Shown here in pieces: positions 20,012 to 29,762 of a stretch of DNA of 30,663 nucleotides (position 1 is its first letter; every line of letters begins with the position of its first letter). The notes beneath the pieces were generated by a model. That model had not been told where the DNA came from, made no database searches, and saw only the letters and a program-made list of their open reading frames with translations. The stretch covers positions 136,798 through 167,460 of the forward strand of contig QKYT01000217.1 of NCBI GenBank assembly GCA_003550305.1, in the 5' to 3' direction. This stretch comes from Glomus cerebriforme (lineage: Eukaryota; Glomeromycota; Glomeromycetes; Glomerales; Glomeraceae). The position numbers and the translations under genes are program-made.

Positions 20012-20054
20012 CAAATACCATGATATCAAAATTGCATTGTTGATCTTGAGGTAT
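20012..20054 (-). pseudogene. Remnant of a B-type family exon 1
   Basis: The minus strand reads ATACCTCAAGATCAACAATG and then CAATTTTGATATCATGGTA. The first part matches the B3 start region (ACACCTCAAGATCAACGATG) and the second the NFDMW-coding region of B genes, with ~50 nt between them missing and the start codon changed. It is a short, decayed piece of a further family copy. Confidence 0.45.
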
Positions 20055-21045
20055 CTATTTTTTTCAACAATATAAAGTAGTCGACAGTACGAGAAGAAAC
20101 AAAAGCTATAGTATAAAGCAGCTAATGTATCCACTAATCCGCTTAGGATTGGATCAATAAAATCCAAACTATCAAAATTTTAGTCAAATGTGTAAAATCT
20201 ACAACCGAAAGCATTGAATATGTTCTTAGTTAATTTACTATTTATTTTCCATTTCAGATCGTCTTATTCGGATACTATTAAAGTTGCTCATTTTTTTCTT
20301 AAATAAAGCTTGATGCTATATTAATCACAATAGATACAGTACATTTTCTTTGGATGTCTGAGGATTAGCTTTGCTAACCGTGCCGGGATTGCCTTATGGA
20401 TAAACATAAAAGGCGATTGGCAACATGCATAGTCTGTTGCGCGTTTACTATGCAATGTCAAATTTCGTAGCCGTAAACGAAGTTTTTCTTTTTTGACTCC
20501 GTATTAGTGTATTAGTTGCTTTGAACTATAAAATTTTCTTACCCTAAACAATCGAGAGCTTTTAAATATATAATATTCTTGATTTTTTTTATTTTATTCC
20601 AACTCGCACAAAAATTAATATTGGTTAGTATACTAAACGTATAGATCAATATAATAATAAGCAATTAAAAAGCAACGTAAAATGGAGATAATTTTTAAAG
20701 ATCTAAAGAGCGAACGAAAAGTTTTTTTGTATTTTCTTATTATTTTTTCTTTAATAAACAAAATGGAAAATTAATTTTATTAAAAGTTAACTCTACCAAT
20801 AGATACATTTATACATGTCGTCGCCAAAATAATAAATAATGTTTTAATCTAGTAATTTGAGTTTGGGCGTCATGTATTAATACATTTTAAACAAACCCAC
20901 ATTAACCAAATCCTTCAAATAAGAAACAACTATGCATTAAATAAACTAAATATATAAACAATCATATTTAAAATCTTTATGAAAAAAAACATATCACATA
21001 TACACAAATTCAAATTTACAAAGAAAAAAAAAATTATCTAACCAG
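20055..21045. other. Conserved downstream spacer of A2
   Basis: No gene. It aligns with ~10,340-11,420 and ~26,620-27,420. Shared landmarks include AAGCAACGTAAAATGGAGAT, the CAAATTCAAATTTACAAAGA stretch just after A-gene ends, and ACGAACCCACAY-type phrases. Confidence 0.6.
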
Positions 21046-21775
21046 TCATTGGAAGTTTTTCAATTTTTCATATATCTTATTAGCAATCTCAATCGTTTTG
21101 ATAAGTTCAGATCGAAGTTCAGAAGCTTGCCTATTTTTTTCGAAATAAGACCTATCAATGATGTCGATTGAATAAGGGGATGGGATATTTGAATTTTTAA
21201 ATGCATTATTAGTTGTCGCAGTCGTTTCGATAAGTTTAGATTTATTCTGTTCAATTTCTTGTATCTTTTTTTCATAAAGGCTGTTAACCAACTCAGTTGA
21301 AAAAAGCATGGATGTCTCTTCAGTTGTTACTTCATCATCAACATCATCACTAAAATAAAAAAAAAATTGTAAATGCTAATGATTAAATTTATTAAGAATT
21401 CAGCGATTTTAAGTCAACATACATTATCATCATTTCGACATCACCGTCGCTCACATGACTATTAGTTTCTTGGTTTTGTACATAATTCTTTTCTTGTTCA
21501 ATAATTTCTCTTAACAATCCATGAATTGTTCTATTTTCCCAAACAATAGTGCAATTTGTTGATTTTTTGCCTGTTTTAAGAAGTTCCCTCACAGGTTTAA
21601 GTAAATTGTGAACTTTACTATAAACCGATTTGGCATCTCTCGAACTGCTAGTAGCTTGTATTGCCATATTACAAGCATCAAGCTTGTTTTTATGCCAAGC
21701 ATTAAAATGGTTTTTAATAAACCTCAAAATTCCAATTAACTCTTGAGGTTCCCAACGTACTGGTTGATTAGACAT
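21046..21775 (-). CDS. Family gene A2: helical domain plus duplicated coiled coil (218 aa)
   Basis: Exon 1 is 21775-21423 and exon 2 is 21349-21046, with a 73 nt intron (donor GTATGT, acceptor TTTTAG) in phase 2 joining AT|T (Ile118). It starts MSNQPVRW. Landmarks are Trp8, IKNHFNAWHKNK (20-31), Cys35, RDAKSVYSKVHNLLK (46-60), GKKST and a third Trp in VWENRTIHGLL. Exon 2 opens with an acidic run DDVDDEVTTEE, then two helices starting FSTELVNSLYEKKIQ and PYSIDIIDRSYFEKN, ending YEKLKNFQ as in A1 and A3. A2 and A3 are nearest relatives: both have ACNMAI after the second Trp and the acidic start of exon 2. No signal peptide; the function is unknown. Confidence 0.85.
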
Positions 21776-22323
21776 GGTTTTTTTATTAAAAAGAAAAAAG
21801 ATATAAAGAATTTAAAAATGGTCAAATTAAAGAATAATTTAGATAATTTTTTCTATTTAAAAAAAAAAGAAAAGTAATTTCAATTGTTATTTATATATTC
21901 ACCCAGTGCTACAAAAAGTACTATCTGATAGTTCTTTAAATAATGTTTTTGACTTTTGAATTTAGAAATCATTAATACAAAAGTGGAACTCCATAGTAAA
22001 TAAAGTTCAGCGGAGTATCGGAGGCTTGATTTTTAAGAAATTTCTATCAGTACCATCAATAATAATGCAATATAAAAGTTTGTACACTCGAAATTCTATT
22101 GTACTTCAGGAAAAATAAAAATGAAATTTGGTTAGTAATATTTAGTTAATTTGGTTAATCTGAAAATATTCCTGATATCAGTATTATAAAATTTTTCTAT
22201 TGGATTTCTTGCTAAAATATTTTGATCAGCAATATTCTTTGTCTAAATAGATGTCTTATCAGCTTAATTATGGAAATAAAAAATAATAATAGTACCGCAA
22301 ATTGAGATATATAATATGATATA
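21776..22323. other. Upstream region of A2
   Basis: No gene. It contains the family motif at 21,974-21,986 and CATAGTAAATAAAGTTCAGC ... GGAGTATCGG, also found upstream of A3 (28,370-28,402). Confidence 0.6.
21974..22020 (-). promoter_or_regulatory. Upstream conserved block of A2
   Basis: AATACAAAAGTGG at 21,974-21,986 lies 199-211 nt upstream of the A2 start, followed by CATAGTAAATAAAGTTCAGC and GGAGTATCG. The same order is present upstream of A3. The regulatory role is inferred. Confidence 0.4.
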
Positions 22324-22446
22324 CAGTCGTCCCCCTATAAAAAAGGGGTAATTATAAAATGGGGTTTTTTAATAATAACTCGGCCAAGCATAAATGTGCT
22401 TATAAGGGGGGCGTGACTAAACGGGTGACTATAGAGAGGGACGACT
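22324..22446. mobile_element. Tc1/mariner-like MITE, ~123 bp
   Basis: The left end is CAGTCGTCCCCCTATA and the reverse complement of the right end is TAGTCGTCCCTCTCTATA. The left end follows TA, in keeping with TA-targeting elements whose ends begin CAGT. Block 1 lacks it at the matching place (~12,560-12,720), so it inserted after the duplication, or was lost from block 1. Confidence 0.65.
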
Positions 22447-22816
22447 AAATTTTTATTATAATGTCGATCGAAAAGATCGAGGGACGAAGGGTTTATTAAA
22501 TATCAAATGGTACATTTAAACGAGCCATATACTTTAACAAAATTCATTTATTTCGTTAAATGATAAATTTATACATTATTTGATGACATTGATAACCATT
22601 TCTAAAAAAAAATATTTCGAGGCATTTTGCTCGATTAAATCTAATATAATATTTAATATCTCTAAAATTAAAATAAATAAATGAAATTCATTGATACATA
22701 TCATGGTTGAATATTTATCTATAAAAGAAGAAACAAGCTATCATTTTAATAAAAATCACGTATTAAATCATAATTTAAATTGCAAAAAGAATAAGTCGAA
22801 TTAATTACCCAGTAAA
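22447..22816. other. Downstream region of B2
   Basis: No gene. It aligns with 12,715-13,073 downstream of B1, including CAAGCTATCATTTTAATAAA and AGAATAAGTCGAATTAATTA, which are identical in both. Confidence 0.65.
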
Positions 22817-23540
22817 TCAATTGTAATTTTTGATCTCTTCAAATTTATTATTAAGATTCTCAATCGTTTTGAGAAGTTCGGTTCGAAATTGATTAAGTTG
22901 CCTAATTTTTTCGCTAAAACGATTATTAATAGTGTCAAGTGAAAAAGGAACCGGAATATTTGATTTTTCCAATTCACTATTAGTAGTCGAAACAGTTTCG
23001 ATAAGTCTAGCTCGTTGTTGATTAATACATTGAAGTTTTTCTTCATAAAGTTTTTCAACCGCTTCAGTTGAAAAAGGAACTGAAGGAACTTCATCAACAC
23101 TAAAGATAATAAGTTGTAAATGTTAGTCGTTTATATAATATCTTAAAGAATTAAGTGATTCAAAAGTCAACATACTTTGAAGTCGTATCGTCACTATCGC
23201 TCATTCTATTATCTCCATTTTTTCTTTCTTGCGTTTTTTCACAAAGATTTTTTACCAAATCATGAATTTCTTCATTTTCCCAGACAATGGCGTTTGCTGT
23301 TGACTTTTTGCCTGTATCAAGATATTCTTGCATAGCTCTTATTAAACTATAAACTTTATTATAGATTGATCTAGCATCCCGAATAATATACGTAGCTTCT
23401 ATCGCTTTAACGCAAGTACCATGATGATTGTTATGCCACATATCAAAATTATTATTAAGAAAGTTTAATACTGAAACAAGTTCTGAAGGTTTCCAGTATT
23501 GATCTTGAGGCGATCTTTTTGGTTTTTTTACTGGTGGCAT
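22817..23540 (-). CDS. Family gene B2: helical domain plus duplicated coiled coil (215 aa)
   Basis: Exon 1 is 23540-23176 and exon 2 is 23099-22817, with a 76 nt intron (donor GTATGT) in phase 2 joining AA|T (Asn122). The N-terminus MPPVKKPKRSPQDQYW is basic. Landmarks are Trp16, LNNNFDMWHNNH (28-39), Cys43, RDARSIYNKVYSLIRAM (54-70), GKKST (77-81) and Trp87. Exon 2 starts with the same VDEV-P-SVPFSTEAVEKLY lead as B1, and its second helix IPVPFSLDTINNRFSEK ends EEIKNYN. B1 and B2 share the tail SDSDDTTS and the intron start almost unchanged, so they separated recently. The basic start could be a nuclear signal (inference). The function is unknown. Confidence 0.85.
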
Positions 23541-23691
23541 ATTTTCTTCTAAAAGAAACTAAAAATAATATGATGAATTAAAAGTTTAAAGAATAATTTG
23601 AATTTTTTTTTTTTTTTTTATTGTTAAATACAAAACACATTCCGTGCTACGGAAGGTTGACAAAAAATGTTTCTAAATTTGGAAGAAATCA

Positions 23692-23745
23692 AATACAAAA
23701 ATGGAATATGAATAGCTTCCATAATAAAATAATCAGCTTTAAGAA
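23692..23745 (-). promoter_or_regulatory. Upstream conserved block of B2
   Basis: AATACAAAAATGG at 23,692-23,704 lies 152-164 nt upstream of the B2 start. ATAATCAGCTTTAAGAAG follows and matches the B3 upstream block. It appears shortened relative to B1. Confidence 0.4.
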
Positions 23746-23999
23746 GAAATATTACCATAAGATCATGCAGCAAAATAATAAAGATACTCGAAAATAAAAA
23801 GAAATTTGGTTAAAATTAAAAATCGGCGTTTCAAATAAAGATTTGTCTATTTTTTAAAAAACCCATCACCTTATCACTATCGAAAAAGTACTAAAAATAG
23901 AATTAAAGAATTATATAATTAAACTTTGCCAAACTACCATATTCATGCACATTATTGCAACCTTTACGTTCCACCAAGATTACCAGTGTCAAGTTTTAG

Positions 24000-24092
24000 A
24001 ACCGGTTAAGACTTTAATTACCAGCCAATTTTAATATCCGGTTAAAATATTAATATTGAGCATTAATTCCGCCAACCGAGATTTAACCGGTT
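24000..24092. mobile_element. AACCGGTTAA-bordered element, block 2 copy
   Basis: AACCGGTTAA at 24,000-24,009 and TTAACCGGTT at 24,083-24,092 border a segment with ATCCGGTTAAAAT in the middle. The equivalent segment in block 3 is at 30,161-30,266 and a diverged one in block 1 at ~14,375-14,450. Because the border is itself palindromic, a true terminal inverted repeat is only suggested. Confidence 0.4.
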
Positions 24093-24245
24093 ATTATACG
24101 GCTCTAATATTTTTTTATTTAATTGAATTTGTAATAATAATAATAATATTACATGTTAAATATCAAAATAATAAATCGAATGATACACCCGAAATCTGAA
24201 AAAAAGAGAATTAATTAAAATCGCGTATAAATCATAAACGATCAG

Positions 24246-24364
24246 TCACTGCAAACTTTTCAACTGTTTTCCATCCCGAGCAATAAAAACGATCATTAAG
24301 ATTTTAATGAGCTCTAAAGGTTTCCAACGTGAGGGATCTCTCTCCTTTTTTTTGCTGTTGACAT
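24246..24364 (-). pseudogene. C2: internally deleted C-type family gene
   Basis: The minus strand starts ATG at 24,364 and reads MSTAKKRREI. It then shifts frame into RWKPLELIKIL (as C1), jumps to IARDGK (C1 residues 71-76) and again to QLKSLQ-stop at 24,246 (the C1 end is QLRDLQ-stop). Two deletions have removed most of exon 1, the intron and most of exon 2, leaving 119 nt that keep both ends. The 5' leader TCGCAATCTACAATT matches DNA that C1 now reads as codons. It records the ancestral start of C genes. Confidence 0.75.
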
Positions 24365-25349
24365 CTCTTTTTTTAAAAAAATAATTGTAGATTGCGATCA
24401 TTACATAAATGATAATGATTTAAAAATATCCAAGTTATGTCAAAGATTCCGTCGGCGTAAAATAAGTACGAATTTGGAAATATTAATCAAAATACAATAA
24501 CCTCCTATCAACTATCTTTAAGGGGTAAGCTTATTAAGATACGTCATAATGCATTCAATGGAAAAGTTTGTTTAAAGATCTCGGCGATAAAATTTTGGTT
24601 TATACAATACTAAAAAGACATTTAGTAATGTAAAATACGATTGTAGGATCCGGATAAAGGTGTTAAAAGAGCCGACACAATCAACTGATACAATTGATAG
24701 TTTCAGAGATACGCATGTGAATGAGATTGCATTAATTCACAGATTACCAGATGATAACTGAAAATAAATAAGAAAAAAAATAAACAATAAATTTTCTTTC
24801 CGTTGATTGTGTTATTTCTATACTAATTTCTTTTTTTCCATTTTAATTATATATACAGTATATACAGTATATACTGTTATCATATATATCAGATATATCT
24901 AAAAATGAACGCGTAAGAAAATGTTGTGTTCAATAACCATTCTTGCCAAATTTTGACTCATAAGGCGCAGCAATTTGACGATCTACCAATCTTTTAAAAG
25001 CTGTTTTCTCCGGCAAGCTTTACTCAGGAAGGAAAGCAAATTCCATTTTTGTACATGATCTTTTTTTATTTTTTTTTTTTCTAAATCAAAGTTTTATCAG
25101 CTGCCTTAAATAATATATTTTGGATCAGGGAACTCTGGAGTAGAAATACTTTTGAACTTTAAACTAAAAATAGATTAGTAAATTGATATTGGTTTTTGGT
25201 AATTACTAACTAATAGACCGTTACACGAAGATACTACCCCATAAAATTCCATTTTATCACTATTCCGCTTTTATTTTTAATAAAAAAATTTTAAAGCTTG
25301 AATATTCATATCCTTTTAATTATTATTTTTTTTTTTTTAAAAAAAAAAG
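24365..25349. other. Spacer between C2 and the inverted copy
   Basis: No gene. Near 24,495-24,525 a CTCCTATCAACTATCTTTAA phrase resembles the family upstream block. A TATATACAGTATATACAG palindromic tract lies at 24,849-24,899. Confidence 0.5.
24849..24899. repeat. TATACAG/CTGTATA palindromic tract
   Basis: ATATACAG is repeated twice, then followed by its complement TATATACTGT and a run of TATATATC. It would form a cruciform or hairpin. It looks like a simple-sequence expansion. Confidence 0.5.
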
Positions 25350-26052
25350 ATGCCTCAATGAAGTTAATAAACAAAGACAACCAAATTGCTGGAAAATTTC
25401 AGAACTAATTAAGGTTCTTAGATTTCTTGATAAAAATTTTGATTTGTGGTACGAGAATCATCAAGATGCTTGTGTTGAGACAGCCGGAATCAATCGAGAT
25501 AGTAAATCAGTATATAGTAAAATTCATGCTATGATCAAAGACATGGAATATACACTTAGAATGCGTAGAAAGTCAACTTGCGCCATTATCCAAGAAAATA
25601 AAACAGTTCGTGATTTGGTAAAAGATATTTGTAAAAAAGCTAAGGAAAGAGATGAAAAAGAAAGAAATCAAGAAATTATAAGAAAACGTAAGAGCGACGG
25701 TAGCAAAATAGCTACAAAGTACGGTTATTTTACATCATTACTTTTTTATGTCATTATTTATTCAACATTAACAGTTACAATAATTTTTCATTTTAGCATA
25801 AATAATGCAACTAAGGCATCCGTAAGTCAAATGGTTCCTCCGATTCCTTTTTCAATTGAGACAATTGATGAGATTTACAATGAACAAGTCCAAAAAGTTG
25901 ACCGTTTGATAGTAATGTCAAGAGAAACGCTTGAAGGTAGAAATAGAGAAATTCGTGATTTGTACAAGCAAATTTCTCAACGTCGATCTGAACTTATCAA
26001 ATTAATTGAGAAAGCTAATTATAAATTAGAAATGTTGAAAGAATTTTCTTGA
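25350..26052 (+). pseudogene. Inverted family copy with frameshifted start (single coiled-coil repeat)
   Basis: This is the only family member on the plus strand. The canonical ATG-CCT after a poly-A run is at 25,350, but its frame stops at once (CAA-TGA). The domain frame is one base off and reads LNEVNKQRQPNCWKISELIK, LRFLDKNFDLWYENH, Cys, SKSVYSKIH, and a basic helix. There is no ATG in that frame before ~25,532. Exon 1 would end at 25,718 and exon 2 run 25,797-26,052. The 78 nt intron (donor GTACGG, weak) is a multiple of three and free of stops, so unspliced RNA would add a hydrophobic FTSLLFYVIIYSTLTVTII segment. The tail has one PFSIETIDEIYNEQ helix and ends LEMLKEFS. It is either a pseudogene or starts at a non-ATG codon. 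Confidence 0.65.
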
Positions 26053-27427
26053 ACATAACTTCTTTCTTTTATCTTCCATTTTCTTTAAAACTAAAGATTC
26101 CAAATACGATAGACTTTCGTTATTATATTTTCTTATATTCTATTACTATAACTTTTGTTAATAATTTTTAAGATAACAACCCATTTTGTTTTAATTTAGA
26201 ATGTAAATATTGAATAAATGTTAAAAATATTGATAAATTTTCTTTTTGTTATATGTAAATTAAAATATTTTTGGTTCGCGAAGACCAAGTTACATGGCTG
26301 CTGTACCGCAATAATGCGATTTTGAGCCAATCATATTTAGTACAGGATAATTTTAATTCAAGAAGTTATAATTTATCCAGTTTAAAATTGTCCGGCAATT
26401 ATTTTAAAGAGACGTTGATCATTTATTTATTACGCGCTCATAAAGAATTTTTTTTAAAATAAATTGAAATAATTAATTCAAATTGGAAGTGAATAATCAT
26501 AGAAAATATAAAAAATAAATCTCGCCAATGCACTTATTTTTTTAAATGTAATCTGTAAAAAAATTTTTCATTTAAAAAATATCCTATTATTTATTCGATG
26601 CTCAACTAAATGATCACTCAAACGTTAAAATAATCATTGGATCAACAAATAGCCAATAAAATGAATAAGCTAAATCTAAACTATCAAAATTTTAGTCAAT
26701 TGTGCGAAATTTACGACCGAAACACTGAATGTAATCCTAGTTAATGTATCTATTTATTTTCCATTTCAGGTCTTCTTATCGGATACTATTAAAGTTACTC
26801 ATTTTTTTTTCTTAAATAAATCCTGTGATATATTTAGACTATAGAGCATTTTCTTTAGATGACCAAGGATTAGCTTTGCACAACCTTGCCGGAATTGCAA
26901 GTATGATGATTGACAACATGCATAGTCTAATTTATATAAGCCGTTAACAATTTTATTACCTGAAACGCCAAATTTCTTCTTTTTGACTCATTAGTTGTAT
27001 TAATTTCTTTGAATTATAAAAATTTCTTCTTTACACAAATATTTACTTTATATGTTTCTTTATCCTAAACAAAATATTATTACATTTTTTATCAATGGAA
27101 TAACGACAATGCGATAAGAATTAAAAAGCAACGGTAATTTTAAAGATCCAAAGAACAACCGAAAATTTTTTTGTTTTTATTTTTAAAAAAAAAATTAATA
27201 AAATTATAATTTTATTTAAAGTCAACTCTACCTCTGGATACATTTTATACATGCATGCCAAAAATCTAGTAATTTAAATTTGGGCAGCATGTATAATAAC
27301 GAACCCACACTAACCAAATCCCTCAAGTAATGATTTATTTTGCAAACAAATATTAAGAATAGATATGAATCATAATTTTTCACAAATTCAAATTTACAAA
27401 GAAAAAAATCAATTATTATCTAACCAG
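26053..27427. other. Spacer; left part unique, right part block 3
   Basis: To ~26,600 I see nothing beyond A/T-rich DNA; the 63-codon frame at 26,271-26,462 lacks features. From ~26,620 it aligns with 10,410-11,420 and 20,140-21,045, the conserved downstream spacer of A genes. Confidence 0.55.
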
Positions 27428-28158
27428 TCATTGAAAATTTTTCATCTTTTCATACATATTATTAGCAGTCTCGATCATTGTGATAAGTTCAGATCGAAGT
27501 TTAAAAATTTGCTTACTTTTTTCGGCGCAGGAACTATCAATTGTTTCAATTGAGTAATGGGATGGAAAATTATATTTTTTAAATGTGTCATTAGTTTGGC
27601 CAATCGTTTCGATAAGTTTATATCGAGATTGATCAATTTGTTGAATTTTTTCGTTATAAATGATATCAACCATTTCAGTTGAAAAAGGCCTAGACGTCTC
27701 GGTTGTTGCTTCAGTTGTTACTTCATCATCATCATCACTAAAATGAAAAAAAAAATAATTGTAAACGCTAATGATTAAATTTATTTAAGAATCAGTGATT
27801 TTAAGTCAACATACTATATAATCATTTCAACGTCACTGTCGCTCGCACGACTACTATTTTCTTCATATTTCTTTTTTTGTTTAATAATTTCTCTTAACAA
27901 TCCATGAATTGCTCTATTTTCCCAAACAATAGTGCAAGTTGTTGATTTTTTGCCTGTTTTAAGAAATTCCTCCACAGGTTTAATCAAACTATGAACTTTG
28001 TTATAGATGGATTTGGCATCTCGAGAATTGTTAGTAGCTTTTATTGCCATATTACAAGCATCGAGCCTATTTTTATGCCAGGCATCAAAATGGTTATTAA
28101 TAAACCCCAAAATTTCAATTAACTCTGGAGCTTCCCAACGTACTGGTTGACTAGTCAT
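27428..28158 (-). CDS. Family gene A3: helical domain plus duplicated coiled coil (217 aa)
   Basis: Exon 1 is 28158-27815 and exon 2 is 27737-27428, with a 77 nt intron (donor GTATGT, acceptor TTTTAG) in phase 2 joining TA|T (Tyr115). The start MTSQPVRW is chosen by comparison with A2. An upstream in-frame ATG at 28,215 would translate the poly-A leader as a Lys run and is unlikely. Landmarks are Trp8, INNHFDAWHKNR (20-31), Cys35, RDAKSIYNKVHSLIK (46-60), GKKST and VWENRAIHGLL. Exon 2 begins DDDDEVTTEATTE, then helices FSTEMVDIIYNEKIQQ and HYSIETIDSSCAEKSKQ, ending YEKMKNFQ. It is the closest relative of A2. The function is unknown. Confidence 0.85.
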
Positions 28159-28873
28159 TTTTTTTTTTTTTTTTAATAAAAAGAAAATAGATATAGAGAA
28201 TTTAAAAATGTTCAAATTAAAGATAATTTTTCTACTTAAAAAAAAAAAAAAGTGATTTTCATTATTATTTATATAATTTTCCAGTGCTACAAAAAGTATT
28301 ATGATGTCTGTTTTTTGACTTTTGGAAATAATAAATACAAAAGTGGAAAACGTTTTCCTTACATAGTTTCCATAGTAAATAAAGTTCAGCGGAGTACCGG
28401 AGAAAATTCCCGCCAGTTTGCTTTCAAGAAATTTCCATCAATTATGCAAGATAAAAGTCCGTACACCCGAAAGTCTGAGTAAAAAATAAAAATTAAATTT
28501 GGATAAAGATAGCCTTGTATAAAACACGTAGATCCTATTTTAATGTACTACCACATGACACTTATTGTTTTAGAAAAGAGAAAATCAAAAGAATTGTCAA
28601 ATGTTAATATTATATAATACGATAAACATTTTTTTGCGCATTGGCGTATTAATGTCGACGAACAATTTAACCCAAATCATTATTTGTACAATCTATTTAA
28701 TATTTTATTACTTTGATGATAACGATAATGATAAAAAAATATATTTCGTTCTAATAATATAAATATTAAAAAATCAAAGAAATCAAATAAATTCATTGTT
28801 ACATATCATAGTTGAAACTTGAAACATAATCTCAATAAAAATTACATATAAATCACATAATTCAAATTGTAAA
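28159..28873. other. Upstream region of A3
   Basis: It begins with poly-A/T directly upstream of the ATG and holds the conserved block at 28,334-28,402. The plus-strand frame crossing it (28,252-28,482) is conserved non-coding DNA, since the same block lies upstream of A2 with stops. Confidence 0.6.
28334..28402 (-). promoter_or_regulatory. Upstream conserved block of A3
   Basis: AATACAAAAGTGG at 28,334-28,346 is 176-188 nt upstream of the A3 start. CATAGTAAATAAAGTTCAGC and GGAGTACCGG follow as upstream of A2. Promoter or leader role inferred. Confidence 0.4.
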
Positions 28874-29028
28874 TTCTCTTTAAGTGCACGGTAGGCTTGA
28901 TCCCAACTTATATTAACTCTATATATTTTACTCTCTATAAATGCACACCCTCTTTAAGTGCACATTCTACTATTTTTTTTTTTTTTACTATGGTCCCGGG
29001 AGGTGCACTTATGGAGGTGTCACTATAC
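28874..29028. mobile_element. MITE-like insertion at the 3' end of B3
   Basis: The minus strand at the right end reads TATAGTGACACCTCCATAAG and continues TGCACCTCCCGGGACCATAG. The left part carries CTCTATAAATGCAC and CTCTTTAAGTGCAC (the latter twice, at 28,876 and 28,951), forming an imperfect inverted repeat around a poly-T. Blocks 1 and 2 have no counterpart. The right end overlaps the last codons and stop of B3. Confidence 0.55.
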
Positions 29029-29762
29029 CAGCAAGTCACTCATTTTTTCATAGTTTTTATTAATATCCTCAATAATTTTGATAAGTTCAGATCGAAGTTG
29101 ATTAATATGCTGAGTTTTTATACTAAAAGAATTATTAATCATTTCAATTGAACTAGGAATCGGAACATTGAATCTCATAAGTTCATCATTAGTTTTCACA
29201 ACCATATCGAGAAGGTTAGATCGAGAATGCTCAATTTGTTGAATTTTTTCGTTATAAAGATTTTCAACCGCCTCAGTTGAAAAAGGAAGAACACGTTCAA
29301 TTACTTCATCGACACTAAAATGACAATAAGTATAAATGTAAATAATTTATAACAACATAAGAATTAAATGATTCAGAAGCCAACATACTTTGAAATCATA
29401 TCAATATCAGTGTCGTTCGTACGATTTACAATTTCTTGATTTTTCTGTTTTTTCCTTTTCTTTTCTCCTCCCTCTATTCCTTTAGTTTTTTCATAAATTT
29501 GTTTTACCAAACCCTGAATTTTTTCACTTTTGGTTGACCTTTTACCTTCTTCCATAGCTTTAATCATACTTTCAACTTTATTGCAAATTGACGTAGCATC
29601 CCGAGTAGAATGAGTAGCTTCTATTACTTTAACGCATGTATTATAATGATTGTTAGCCCATATTTCAAAATTATTATTAATGTAATCTAATACTTTAACA
29701 AGTTCTGAAGGTGTCCATCGTTGATCTTGAGGTGTAGTTCTCTTATTTTCTACTGGTGGCAT
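29023..29762 (-). CDS. Family gene B3: variant with shortened linker and altered C-terminus (221 aa)
   Basis: Exon 1 is 29762-29389 and exon 2 is 29314-29023, with a 74 nt intron (donor GTATGT) in phase 2 joining AA|T (Asn125). Landmarks are Trp16, INNNFEIWANNH (28-39), Cys43 and RDATSICNKVESMIKAM (54-70), where Cys60 replaces the usual Tyr. The GKKST-to-third-Trp stretch is shortened to GKRSTKSEKIQGLV, so the third Trp is lost. A Lys/Glu-rich stretch follows. Exon 2 has LPFSTEAVENLYNEK and IPSSIEMINNSFSIK helices. It ends KMSDLLV, with the stop TAG lying in the inverted-repeat end of the neighbouring element, unlike the KNFN/KNYN ends of B1 and B2. The function is unknown and weakened selection is possible. 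Confidence 0.8.

Larger units (their letters stand above)
23541..24245. other. B2 upstream region and B2-C2 spacer
   Basis: No gene. It contains the B2 upstream block and the AACCGGTTAA element. The C-gene downstream spacer seen at 14,640-14,700 and 30,390-30,450 is largely missing here. Confidence 0.55.
18570..24400 (-). repeat. Segmental duplication block 2 (A2-B2-C2 remnant)
   Basis: It has the same order as block 1: spacer, A2, B2, and a deleted C2. Relative to block 1 it carries ~1.2 kb of extra DNA at about 18,740-19,950 (containing the second micro-exon array), an extra inverted-repeat element at 22,324-22,446 and a large deletion in C2. Confidence 0.75.

Noticed and set aside
26271..26462. 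Plus-strand 63-codon frame
   Set aside because: No recognisable features, and it begins in A/T-rich spacer without supporting context.
28159..28215. 19-residue upstream extension of A3 from the ATG at 28,215
   Set aside because: It would translate the poly-A leader as a Lys run. A2 starts at the downstream ATG and the leader is non-coding in sisters.
28897..29151. Plus-strand 84-codon frame
   Set aside because: Antisense to B3 exon 2 and the adjacent MITE-like insertion.
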